Shown: one piece after another, positions 35,001-45,254 of the stretch
How positions within the stretch are numbered: the stretch's first letter is position 1
Layout of the letters: each line of letters begins with the position of its first letter
Assembly (NCBI GenBank): GCA_037127255.1
Contig: JBANSL010000020.1
Location: 64,792,598-64,856,597 of the forward strand
DNA: 64,000 nucleotides
Source of the DNA: Persicaria tinctoria
Taxonomy: Eukaryota; Streptophyta; Magnoliopsida; Caryophyllales; Polygonaceae
Reading direction: 5' to 3'
Position numbers and translations under genes: made by a program
Notes under the pieces: generated by a model
Seen by the model: the letters and a program-made list of their open reading frames with translations, nothing else
The model's database searches: none
What the model was told of the DNA's origin: nothing

Positions 35001-37629
35001 CGATTTCTGCATACATTGCATTCATTTGGGCTTAGATAGTACAGAACCTATGTAGTTTATGTGTATTTGCCAAATTATGGAATCTACACCAGTTTCTGTT
35101 TAATTCGCAGAAATCGAGGCACTTTACAGCAATTCTACAGAAGGTCAAAGAAGCAGCGGAACCAGTCGAATCGAGCCGAGAACCCAGGCTACTCGATCTC
35201 GAGTAGCTCTTACTCGACCTAGACGAGCATGTCCGAACAGCCTTGGTCGATAGAGCCTGATCGAGAAGGCCAGACCAACCCGACTTCTGGAGTCTACTCG
35301 ATCTCGACAAAGCCCTAGTCGAGATCGACGAAGCCCAGCGCCACACCCGGAGTCGACGAAGAGAGAAGATGTCCGAGCAGCCGAGGCCGACAAGGAGGCA
35401 CTCGCTGCCAGCGATTCCACTTGCTGCAGCGGACGTCTCGCTGCCGCGGAAAATCTCGCTGCCAGCGGGATGCACCAAGTCGACGAAGAAGCCTACTCGC
35501 GGCAGCGGAAGGGACAACTCGCGGCAGCGGAAGGGCCAACTCGCGGAAGCGGAAGGGAACACCCTACTCGAGGTCGACGAGCCTTGTCGAGATCGACGAG
35601 CACCAGGAGCCAAGACTGAGCCACATCGAGCAGAGCTAGCCAGAAAGTCCAGTCGACGATCCACCCTACTCGAGGTCGACGAGCCCTTGTCGAGGTCGAG
35701 TAGGCCAGTGTCCAGAAACGCGTCGACGAAGACCTGTCCGAGTAGACTTGGGATTCCTTGGGGCCAAAGGAGGAAGATTCTATCCAAATCCATCAAGTTC
35801 TATCTATGGAAGACGCAATCTATCAAGACATGAAGACCTACCCTATTTAGATTTATCTTTTCCTTGTTGATTTATTTCTTTATGGCATTTATTTATCTTT
35901 TAGCAATTTAGATATAATTTTAGATATAGATAGAATATTCTATCCTTGAATAGCAAGGGTTAGAAGCCTATAAATAAAGCCCTAGGGGCTGGTTTTTCAT
36001 ATATTCCACATCAGACATTCAATTTGAGAGAAAGACAAGTAGTTCCACAGAGAAGTTTAGGAGTTCTAAGGTTTTTAGGGTTTTGGCTTTCTGCGAAAGT
36101 TGATTGCCAGGATTGTAAAGGCTTTTGAATTTAGTTTTAATGCAATTTAGTTCTTTTCATCAATCAATGTCTGTTATTGCAATGAGGCGTGAGTAGTCCA
36201 CCCACTTCTGGGGCTGGGGTGAGCCCGATGGTGGCCATGTGAGGCGATGCGATAAAGGTCAGATCTTTTTGTGCGATTCATCTTCTATCCCTATGAGCAT
36301 GATTCTTTTGCGAGAGTTGAAGGTGATCCTTGTTTGTGTTATTGAAGCGAAAGTGATCTTAATGCAACTTGGATTAATTATGTGAAAAAGGGTTAGTAAC
36401 AATTAGGGTTTATGCGAAAGCCTCTATATGCCTATTTGTTAATGACGAAAGTTATTTGATGGAAATCATGATCTTTTATGCCTTTGTGTGTTACTTTGCA
36501 TGGCTATCGTTGTGGTGTTGAAACCCTAGTCTTGGAAGTCTTTTATTATATTGATTTATTTCTGTCAAAAATCTGAGTTTTAGTTTCGAATTTGCAATTT
36601 ATATTTTCTGTCAATTCTTGTCGATACAGAGGAGATCTTGCCGATCTCGAGTTGGTTGTACTCGATCTCAAGTACGCTTCGTCTAGGTCGAGTTGAGTTC
36701 TGTTCTGTTGTCGATTTCTGAAGTTTTTGTCTTGACTTGCCCTTGTCGATCTCGAGTTGACTTGGTCGAGATCGAGTTGCCCTTGGCGGGTTTGCCTGTC
36801 TGCTGTGATTTCCGATTTTCTGTTGTCGACTGCTGTGGTCGATCTCGAGTAGCTGTTTGTCGAGATCGACGAGCCCTTTGCTTTGCTTTTAGTTTATGCT
36901 TTGCTTTGTCTTTCCTGTTTTGCTTTGTTCTTTGCTTCTGCTTTTATTTCTGTTTCTTTCGTTGTTTCTGTGTTTCTGTCTTTTCTGCTGCCCTGCCTTT
37001 GAGAATTTACAGCTACTTGAGAACTGCTGACGTGCTTCCTCGTGGATTCGATCCTGACTATTCTCTTACTACAACTGGAGGAAGTCTTGTATTTATTTGC
37101 TGAGACAGGGAAGTCAGTCTGAACTTTATTTCATATTTATTTCATACTTGGCAATCCTCCTGCAACAACAATATCTGCTACAGGTCCGGGATTTCTGTCG
37201 GTAAGGAGGTTGATATCGGTTTGGTTGATGGGCATGATAAGTCCATGCGGCCGGCAGATTTGCTTCTTTATTCTTTGGACAGGGGGCGAGACGTGTGTGT
37301 TGATCTGACCGGGTCCTCCCCTTTGACTTAGTCAGGGATGTCTAACTTTGTGCCTGGTCGTGTTGTGGTTGATGCTGCTCAGCGTAAGTGTGCTAAGTAT
37401 CGAGATTTGTGCGCGGCGGCTGGTTATGGTTTCTTACCCTTCTCTTTCTCTTTGTTGGGGGAGCTGGATATAGATGTTGTTTCTTTGCTGAAGCGGATCC
37501 AGAAATTCTCGGTGTCTCAGGATGCCGGAGCCCGTGCTGCAGCCTATATTTTTTACTAGACTTAGTTTTCCTATTGCTAAGGGGGTGGGAGCCCAGATTG
37601 TATCTCGGTTGCCCACTAATTTCTTGTAG
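32048..37629 (+). pseudogene. LINE polyprotein, copy 1 (disrupted)
   Basis: The frame is open from 32048 to 34957; the likely start is the Met of MPDLVRYHFPF (32234). Near the N-terminus CGC...HLRDRHC and CGVCLKTH...CRH may form zinc fingers. Reverse transcriptase motifs: LLVDFQNAFNLVDR (motif with catalytic Asp), RGVQQGDPLGPLLFALVLHP, and AWYLDDGTVVGD (the YLDD box). After the RT comes CPACSRTFDGDVYGDHAVSC (CCHC). Past the solo LTR the same frame resumes at 37176 with RSGISVGKEVDIGLVDG and MRPADLLLYSLDRGRDVCVDLTG, which resembles a PD-(D/E)XK-like endonuclease core. A stop after SSPLT (37330) and the LTR insertion disable it. Confidence 0.75.
34958..37170 (+). mobile_element. Solo LTR (2.2 kb, likely Ty3/Gypsy) in LINE copy 1
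   Basis: Starts TGTTGTGAGC, ends CTGCAACAACA, flanked by a perfect 5-bp duplication ATATC (34953-34957 and 37171-37175). Excising it recreates the uninterrupted LINE sequence as seen in copy 2. Inside, CTATAAATAAAGCC (about 35968) is a good TATA box ahead of a presumed R region, and CGTGGATTCGATCCTGACTA near the end is typical of plant Gypsy LTR 3' ends. The U3 part (35180-35720) and 36620-36870 are packed with GTCGAGATCGACGAG/CTCGATCTCGAG motifs. No gag, pol or second LTR in the window. Confidence 0.8.
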
Positions 37630-37689
37630 TAAGATTTGATAATAATAATAATAGCAATCTTGAGAGCAGGTCTGCTATCAAGCGTCAAC

Positions 37690-40236
37690 GTCAAGAGGAG
37701 AGTATTGCTAGTGCTATTCGTAGTTGGGGTGTGCCTGGCGGCAGTTTGCAGCTTGTACAGGAGACCTTAGCTGAGGTTTCCCCTTCTTTTAGTGTCGAGG
37801 AGGACCTTGATTTGAGTGAGCTCAATCTCTGGCAATGTCGGAGGAAGATTTCTGATGGTCACTACACTGCCGCTGTTCGATTGCTTTCTTCATCAGGTAT
37901 TGCCCCGTATTCTGATGCCACTCTTGAGGCTCTGAGAGATAAGCACCCTACTGCTTCGTCTCCCAACTTGCCGCCTTTGCATGCTGACCACCATCCTCTT
38001 GTTGCTTCTTCGACCGTTGTTTTGGATATGATTCGAAGTTTTCCACATGGCACGTCATGTGGATGGGTTTCGTGCTCAGCATCTTCTCGATTGTTTGGGT
38101 GGAGCTGCGGTTGCTATTTTGGATGATTTGATATCCTGTATTACTCGGGTGGTTAATTTTTTCCTTGAGGGTCGCTGTCCGCAGGCTCTTGGTGAGTACA
38201 TTGCTAGTGCCCCGCTCACGCCGCTTGTTAAATCAGGTGGTGGTATACGCCCTATTGCTGTTGGCACTATTTGGAGACGCCTTGTCTCTAAGGTTGGTGC
38301 TTGTTTAGTCGGTCCTTCTTTGTCGGGTTATTTTGCTGGTCTTCAGTTTGGGGTCGGGGTATCTAGTGGAGGAGAGGCTATTCTGCATGCCTTGAATCGT
38401 TTCGTTGAGGCTCGTGGTAGCGAGATGGGTCTTTCCATGTTGTTGGTCGACTTTCAGAATGCATTCAACTTAGTTGATCGGGGTGCCATGTTACAGGAAG
38501 TTCGCCGTCACTGCCCAGCTTTGTCCCGATGGGTGGAGTTTTGTTATTCTAGTCCTGCACGGTTGTATTATGGGGAGCATAGCTTATGGTCTTGTCGAGG
38601 AGTTCAGCAGGGGGATCCTTTGGGTCCTCTGCTTTTTTCTTTGGTGTTGCATCCTTTGGTGTGCAAGATCAGAGACTCTTTTGATCTTAGTCTGCAGGCT
38701 TGGTACTTAGATGATGGCGCTGTTGTTGGGGACACTTTGGTTGTGGGGAAGGTCTTGGATCTGATTATGGAGGATGGTCCCCGATTTGGCCTTCATCTTA
38801 ATGTGGATAAGACCGAGGTTTTTTGGCCTACAGAAGACCCCAGAAGTCATCTTCCTGGTGTCTTCCCCCCATCTATCGCTCGGCCTTCACGCGACGTCAA
38901 AATTCTAGGTGGGCCTGTGAGTGTATGTCCTGCTTTCGGCAGCGACCTTGTGGCGAAGAGAGTGACTAGAACCATAGAGCTTATGGATTCTGTCGCGAGG
39001 ATTGATGACCCACAGTGCGAGTTGCTTCTGCTTCGGGCTTGTACGGGTATTTCTAAACTTTACTTTGCTTTGCGTACTTGTCCCCCACGTGTCTTTGGGC
39101 CAGTTCAGCATTATTTTGATGTGGCACTTCGTTCTAGTTTAGAACATATTGTCACTGCGTCTGGGCCTGGATTTGGAGATTGGCAGTGGCGGCTTGCTAC
39201 CTTCCCTTTTCATTTTGGTGGGCTCGGAGTGTATGCTGTTGGGGATGTCTTACATTATGCTTTTTTGGCATCCCGTTTGCAGTCTACTGAGTTGCAGGCT
39301 AAGCTCTTACGTCATTCTGGTGTCATGGTTGTTGGCCCTACTTTCGATGACGCATTGCGCGTTTTTAATGAGACCACGAGTTCTGATCTTCTACGCGACC
39401 CTAGTGAAATCGCTGCCCCTAAACTTATGAAGAAATTGGCAGATATATATTTCGCAAAGGTTGCTGCTGAATCGGATTCTGCTTTCTTTTTAACTTCGCG
39501 ACAGACGGCATTATGGAAGTCTCAGCAGGGTGCCCACTCCTCTGATTGGTTGCGTGCAGTTCCTATTTCTGGGCTGGGGCAGACTATGAATGGAAGGACC
39601 TATCGCAGTGTGCTTAGCTATCGACTAGGTGTTCCATTGTTCACGTTGTCTAGGCCTTGTCCCGCTTGCTCTCAGACCTTCGATGGTGATGTATATGGTG
39701 ATCATGCTGTGTCCTGCGCTGGTACTGTGGGCATTAAACATCGCCACAACCTCGTTCGTGACACCTTATTGGATATTTGCTGCAGGTCCGGGATTTCTGT
39801 CGGTAAGGAGGTTGACATCGGTTTGGTAGATGGGCATGATATATAAGCCATTTTGGCCAGCAGACTTGCTCCTTTATTCGTGGGACAGGGGGCGAGACGT
39901 GTGTGTTGATCTGACAGGGTCCTCCCCCTTGACTCAGTTTGGGATGTCTGAGTTTGTGCCCGGTCGTGTTGTGGTTGATGCTGCTCGGCGTAAGTGTGTT
40001 AAGTATCGAGATTTGTGCACATCGGCTGGTTATGGTTTCTTACCCTTCTCCTTGTCTTCGCTGGGGGAGCTGTATACGGATGCTGTTGCTTTGTTGAAGC
40101 GGATTTAGAAATTCTCAGTATCTCAGGATGCCGGAGCCCGTGCTGCAGTCTATATTTTTACTAGACTTAGTTTTGCTATTGCTAAGGGGGTGGGAGCCCA
40201 GATAGTATCTCGGCTACCCACTAATTTCTTGTAGTT
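37690..40236 (+). pseudogene. LINE polyprotein, copy 2 (frameshifted)
   Basis: It encodes the same RT (LLVDFQNAFNLVDR, GVQQGDPLGPLLF, AWYLDDGAVVGD) and CCHC block (CPACSQTFDGDVYGDHAVSC) as copy 1. A five-base deletion near 38065 (CATGTGGATGGG instead of CATGTGGGAGGGATGGG) shifts the frame, a second shift after VDGHD (39838) breaks the endonuclease region, and a CAG/TAG-type change at 40107 creates a stop in KRI. A long frame of 599 codons (38047-39846) survives between the first two lesions. Confidence 0.8.
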
Positions 40237-40244
40237 TGAATTAA

Positions 40245-40310
40245 AAGTTAATTATAATAATAATAATAATAATAATAAAATTAATAATAATAATAATAAT
40301 AATAAAATAA
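40245..40310 (+). repeat. (TAA)n tail of LINE copy 2
   Basis: Two blocks of TAA/AAT repeats (about 40254-40279 and 40282-40305), separated by AAAATT, follow the LINE stop codon and an AATTAAAAGTTAATTA linker. Confidence 0.85.
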
Positions 40311-40746
40311 CATAACAATAATCTTAGGTAAAAGTGAAAACCCAAATTCGAAAACAATACAATAGATTGGGAACGACAGGCTAAAGATGTTGGAAAAGGG
40401 ACGTTTGCGGCCCTTGCAGACCTATATATGGAAAATACTAATAATATATAAATTAGTATAAAGCACGTGCGCCACGCACGAGATTTTTAAAATTATTCTA
40501 AGTATAAATTTTTTTTATTAACTGTGAAACGCAATATGCGTATATCCTCAACACAAGTTTCTACAAACTATAGATTGTGAAAAACTTTTTTATACACTGC
40601 ATTCGCAGTAAAAGTTAAAAGGTTAGAATTAAGGTGGAATGTAGGTCGAGTTTGGAAATGGGAGAGGAAATAGATGAGAGGGAAGAGTTTAGAAAAAAAG
40701 AGGTTGAAAGAGATAGACCGAGAGAGATGAGCGAATGAAAATCAAA
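40311..40746. other. Spacer between LINE and satellite, with a Helitron-like end
   Basis: No gene. On the minus strand at 40482-40453 TCGTGCGTGGCGCACG can form a hairpin followed by CTAA and T, similar to the Helitron-like end at 14631, though the stem is shorter (GTGCG-TGG-CGCAC). A purine-rich stretch (40620-40740) leads into the first satellite-related unit. Confidence 0.4.
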
Positions 40747-41500
40747 GCTACCCATAAAGTTTCATCCATTTTGGAGCTCTAGAGATAACATTTCATTAGC
40801 CGAAATCACAATTAAATACAAGGCAAAACCAAATAGTAAAAAAAATGAATTGTTCCAAAACCCAGATTTTTTTTATCCCGGTCAACCAAAAATACCATAG
40901 AACTCATACACAGCAAATCCTAGCACATTTGGGGCCCCCCGGAGTCATGTCTAAGGGGAATAGTACGTTAGGGCTTAATGCGAGAATCCTGGAAGGGTGG
41001 GGCGCCGTGGCCCCGAAATTAGCGTTGTTTGAGATTTGCCCACCTTATTTGTGAAACAAAAGATACCCGCACAGTTTTATCCCTTTTGGAGCTTTAGAGA
41101 TAACACTTCCTTCATTAGTTGAAATAGCCCTTAAATACAAGGCAAAGCCAAATGGTAAAAAATGAAATATTCCAAAACACGGTGTGTTTTGTCCTGGTCA
41201 AACCACAAATACCATATAACTCATACACGGAGAATCCTAGAACATTTGGAGCCCTCTACTCTAATGACTCTGTAACTTGGTAGATACAAGTTTTATATTG
41301 TATTTATTGAATCGAAGCCTAAAATTCCGTGTTTTAAATCCGTCACATATTTTGAGATTTTCTCATAGGGTACTGTACACGAAATTCTATCGAAATCTAA
41401 CACAATCCAAAATGGAAGATCCTCTACTCTAATGACTCGGTAACTTGGTAGATACAAGTTTCATATTATATTAATTGAACCGGGGCCTAAAATTCCATGT
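40747..41500 (+). repeat. Divergent proximal units of the subtelomeric satellite family
   Basis: The satellite hallmark AGCTACCCAYAAAGTTTCAT...TTTTGGAGC (about 40747, 41050) occurs here in longer, irregular units (about 300 and 400 bp). They also contain sequences absent from the standard monomer: CCAAATRGTAAAAAA...TGAA, CAAAYACCATA...CTCATACAC, and ACATTTGGRGCCC. A 75-bp block (CTCTACTCTAATGACTC...CCTAAAATTCC) is repeated at about 41264 and 41412. These look like early units from which the 173-bp monomer was later amplified. Confidence 0.65.
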
Positions 41501-43680
41501 TTCCCACAAAGTTTCAGTCCTTTTGGAGCACTAGAGATGACACTTCCTTCATTAACCCGAAATCTCCCATAAAATACAAGCCGTGTTGCAAATCTCATGC
41601 GGTAAGCTGATCGTATTAGCCTCACAACTTCCATTTTTTTAGCATTTCCCCACCTTATTGGTGAAACCAAAGCTACATACAAAGTTTCAGCCCTTTTGGA
41701 GCACTAGAGATGGCACTTCCTTCATTGACCCGGAATCTCCCTTAAAATACAAGTCGTGTTGCAAATCACACGCGATAAAGTGATCGTATTTGCCTCCAAA
41801 TTCCCATTTTTTTTTTAGCATTTTCCCACTTTATTGGTGATATTAAAGCTACCCACAAAGTTTCAGCCCTTTTGGAGAATAGAGATGACACTTCCTTCAT
41901 TAACCCGAAATCTCCCAAAAAATACAAGCCGTGTTGCAAATCTCACGAGGTAAGATGATCATATTAGCCTCCAAATTCACATTTTTTAGCATTTCCCCAC
42001 CTTATTGGTGATACCAAAGCTACCTACAAAGTTTCAGCCCTTTTGGAGCACTAGAGATGACACTTCTTTCATTGACCCGAAATTTCCCTTAAAATACAAG
42101 CCGTGTTGCAATTCTCACGCGGTAAGACGATTGTATTGACCTCCAAATTCTAGTTTTTTTTACACTTCCCGCATTATTAGATGTACCAAAGCTACCCACA
42201 AAGTTTTAGCCCTTTTGGAGCACTAGAGATGACACTTCCTTCATTAACACGAAATCTCCCAAAATACATTAGGCCGTGTTGCAAATCTCAAAGGGTAAGT
42301 GGATTGTATTGACCTCCAAATTATAGTTTTTTTTTTGCACTTTTCCTTGTTATTAGATTTACAGAAGCTACCCACAAAGTATCAACCCTTTTGGAGCACT
42401 AGAGATGACACTTCCTTCATTAACCCGAAATCGCCTAAAATAAATTAGGCCGTGTTGCAAATCTCACGGTGTAAGTGGATCGTATTGACCTTAAAATTCT
42501 AGTTTTTATGCACTTTCCCACGTTATTAGATGTAAGAAGGCTACTCACAAAGTTTTAGCCCTTTTTGAGCAATAGAGATGACACTTTCTTCATTAACCCG
42601 AAATCGGCTAAAATAAATTAGGTCGTGTTCCAAATCTCACGGGGTAAGTGAATCGTATTGACTTCCAAATTCTAGTTTATTTGCACTTTCCGACGTTTTT
42701 AGATTTACCGAAGCTACCCACAAAGTTTCAGCCCTTTTGGAGCACTAGAGATGACACTTCCTTAATTAACCCGAAATCTCCGAAAATAAATTAGGCCGTG
42801 TTGGAAATCTCACGCGGTAAGTGGATCGTATTGACCTCCAAATTCTAGTTTTTTTAACTTTCCCACGTTATTAGATGTACCAAAGCTACCTAAAAAGTTT
42901 CAGCCCTTTTGGAGGACTAGAGATGACAGTTCCTTCATTAACCCGAAATCTTCCAAAATATATTAGGTCGTGTTGCAAATCTCACGGGGTAAGTGGTTTG
43001 TATTGACCTCCAAATTCTAGTTTTTTTGCACTTTCCCATGTTATTAGATTTACAAAAACTACCTATAAAGTTTAAGCCTTTTTGGAGCACTAGAGACGAC
43101 ACTTCCTATATTCACCCGAAATCTCCCAAAATACATTAGGGTGTGTTGCAAATCTCACGGGGTAAGTGGATTGTATTGACCTCAAAATTCTAGTTTTTTT
43201 CACTTTCTCGCGTTATTAGATTTACCAAAGCTACCCACAAAGGTTCAGTCCTTTTGGAGCACTAGAGATTACACTTCTTTCACTAACCTCAAATCGCCAA
43301 AAATAAATTAGGCCGTTTTGCATATCTCACGCGGTAAATGGATCATATTGACCTCTAAATTCTAGTTTTTTTGCACTTTCCCACGTTATTAGATATTCCA
43401 AAGCTGCCAACAAAGTTTCAGCACTTTTGGAGCAATAGAGATTACACTTCCGTCATTAACCCCAAATCGCCAAAATAAATTAGGCCGTGTTGGAAATCTC
43501 ACGCGGTAAGTGGATCGTATTGACCTCCAAATTCTAGTTTTTTTTCTATTTCCCACGGTATTAGATGTACCAAAGCTACCCACAAAGTTTCAGCCCTTTT
43601 GGAACACCTGAGATGCCACTTGCTTCATTAACCCCAAATCGCCCAAAATAAATTAGGCCGTGTTGCAAATCTCACGTGGT
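41501..43680 (+). repeat. Subtelomeric satellite, proximal subfamily (~173 bp)
   Basis: About 12-13 monomers, spaced about 172-175 bp, with diagnostic phrases ATTAGGCCGTGTTGCAAATC, ATTGACCTCCAAATTCTAG and CACTTTCCCACGTTATTAGA. They share with the distal units AAAGTTTCAGCCCTTTTGGA and CTTCCTTCATTAACCCGAAA. First monomers (41500-42000) are intermediate. Divergence between neighbours is higher than in the distal array. Confidence 0.85.
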
Positions 43681-45029
43681 AGGCTGGTCGTATTAGCCTC
43701 CAAATTCCAATTTTTTAGCGTTTACCCACCTTATTGGTGATATTAAAGCTACCCACAAAGTTTCAGCCATTTTGGAGCACTAGAGATGCCACTTACTTAA
43801 TTAACCCGAAATCTCCCACAAAAATACAAGCCGTGTTGCAAATCTCACTCGGTAAGCTGATCGTATTAGCCTCCAAATTCCCATTTTTTAGCTTTTCCCC
43901 ACCTTATTGGTGATATTAAAGCAACCCAAAAAGTTTCAGCCCTTTTGGAGCACTAGAGATGGCACTTCCTTCATTAACCCGAAATCTTCTAAAAAATGCA
44001 AGCCGTGTTGCAAATCTCACGCGGTAAGCTTATCGTATAAGCCTTCAAATTCCCATTTTTTAGCGTTTCCCCACCTTATTGGTTATATTAAAGCAACCCA
44101 CAAAGTTTCAGCTCTTTTGGAGCACTAGAGATGGCACTTCCTTCATTAACCCGAAATCTCCCTCAAAAATACAAGCTGTGTTGCAAATCTCACACGGTAA
44201 GCTGTTCGTATTAGCCTCCAAATTCCCATTTTTTAGCGTTTCCCCACCTTATTGGTTATATTAAAGCTACCCACAAAGTTTCAGCCATTCTAGAGCACTA
44301 GAGATGCCACTTCTTTCATTAACCCGAAATCTACCACAAAAATACAAACCGTGTTTCAAATCTCACGCGGTAAGCTAATCGTATTAGCCTCCAAATTCCT
44401 ATTTTTTAACGTTTCCCCACCTTATTTTTTATATTAAAGCTACCCACAATGTTTCAGCCCTGTTGGAGCACTAGAGATGGCACTTCCTTCATTAACCTGA
44501 AATCTCCAACAAAAATACAAACCAGTGTTGTAAATCTAAAGCGTTAAGCTGGTCGTATTAGCCTCCAAATTCCCATTTTTAAGTGTTTACCCATCTTATT
44601 GGTGATATTAAAGTTACTCATAATGTTTCATCCATTTTTTAGCACTAGAGATTACACTTCCTTCATTAACCCGAAATCTACTAAAAAAATACAAGCTGTG
44701 TTGGAAATCTCACGCGGTAAGCTGATCATATTAGCCTCCAAATTCCTATTTTTTAGCGTTTCCCCACCTTATTGGTTATATTAAAGCTACCCACAAAGCT
44801 TCAGCCCTTTTGGAGCACTAGAGATGACACTTCCTTCATTAACCCGAATTCTCCCACAAAAATACAAGTCGTGTTGCAAATCTCACGCGGTAAGCTTATT
44901 TTATTAGCCTCCAAATTCCAATTTTTTAGCGTTTCCCCATCTTATTGGCTATATTAAAGCTACCCATAATATTTTATCCCTTTTGGAGCACTAGAGATGA
45001 CACTATCTTCATTAACCGAAAATCGCCCA

Positions 45030-45190
45030 AAATACGAATCGGGGCCAAATGGTCAAAAAATGAAATCTTTCGAAACTCAGATTTTTTCAGCCGATTCATA
45101 CTCAAATACCATATGAAACATATACGACGAATAACAGACCATTTGGAGCCCCCAGGGTCGGGTTTCACGGCGTCCGTTTACGTAGGTCGT
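45030..45190 (+). repeat. Non-satellite remnant embedded in the array, copy 1
   Basis: After a normal satellite half-unit, about 160 bp of different sequence follows (CGAATCGGGGCCAAATGG, GATTTTTTCAGCCGATTCAT, CATATGAAACATATACGACG, CCATTTGGAGCCCCCAGGG). It aligns with the extra parts of the proximal units at 40840-40960 and 41140-41250 (CCAAATGGT, CAAATACCATA, ACATTTGGAGCCC), so it seems to be a piece of the original long unit. Confidence 0.7.
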
Positions 45191-45254
45191 GTTGCAAATC
45201 TCACGCGGTAAGCTGATTGTATTAGCCTCCAAATTCCCATTTTTTAGTGTTTCC

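Larger units (their letters stand above)
31681..37655 (+). mobile_element. REL-endonuclease-type LINE, copy 1 (near full length, split by solo LTR)
   Basis: The copy starts after a TAA run, has a G/C-rich leader (31690-32230), one long ORF, and ends TTCTTGTAG followed by a short TGATAATAATAATAAT tail. A solo LTR (34958-37170) interrupts it; without that insertion it is about 3.8 kb. Domain order is N-terminal Cys/His motifs, reverse transcriptase, then a C-terminal CCHC plus RPAD...VDL block. This order, with the endonuclease after the RT, is that of early-branching LINEs (R2, R4/Dong, NeSL types) rather than of the L1 or RTE groups, which have an N-terminal APE endonuclease. Confidence 0.75.
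37656..40310 (+). mobile_element. REL-endonuclease-type LINE, copy 2 (5' truncated)
   Basis: A second copy lies directly behind the first in the same orientation. It starts at the position equivalent to about 32845 of copy 1 (GTCAAGCGTC versus ATCAAGCGTC) and runs to TTCTTGTAG (40234) and a long (TAA)n-type tail. The two copies are very similar over 2.1 kb, by eye about nine in ten bases, so they share a recent source but are not identical. Confidence 0.8.
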
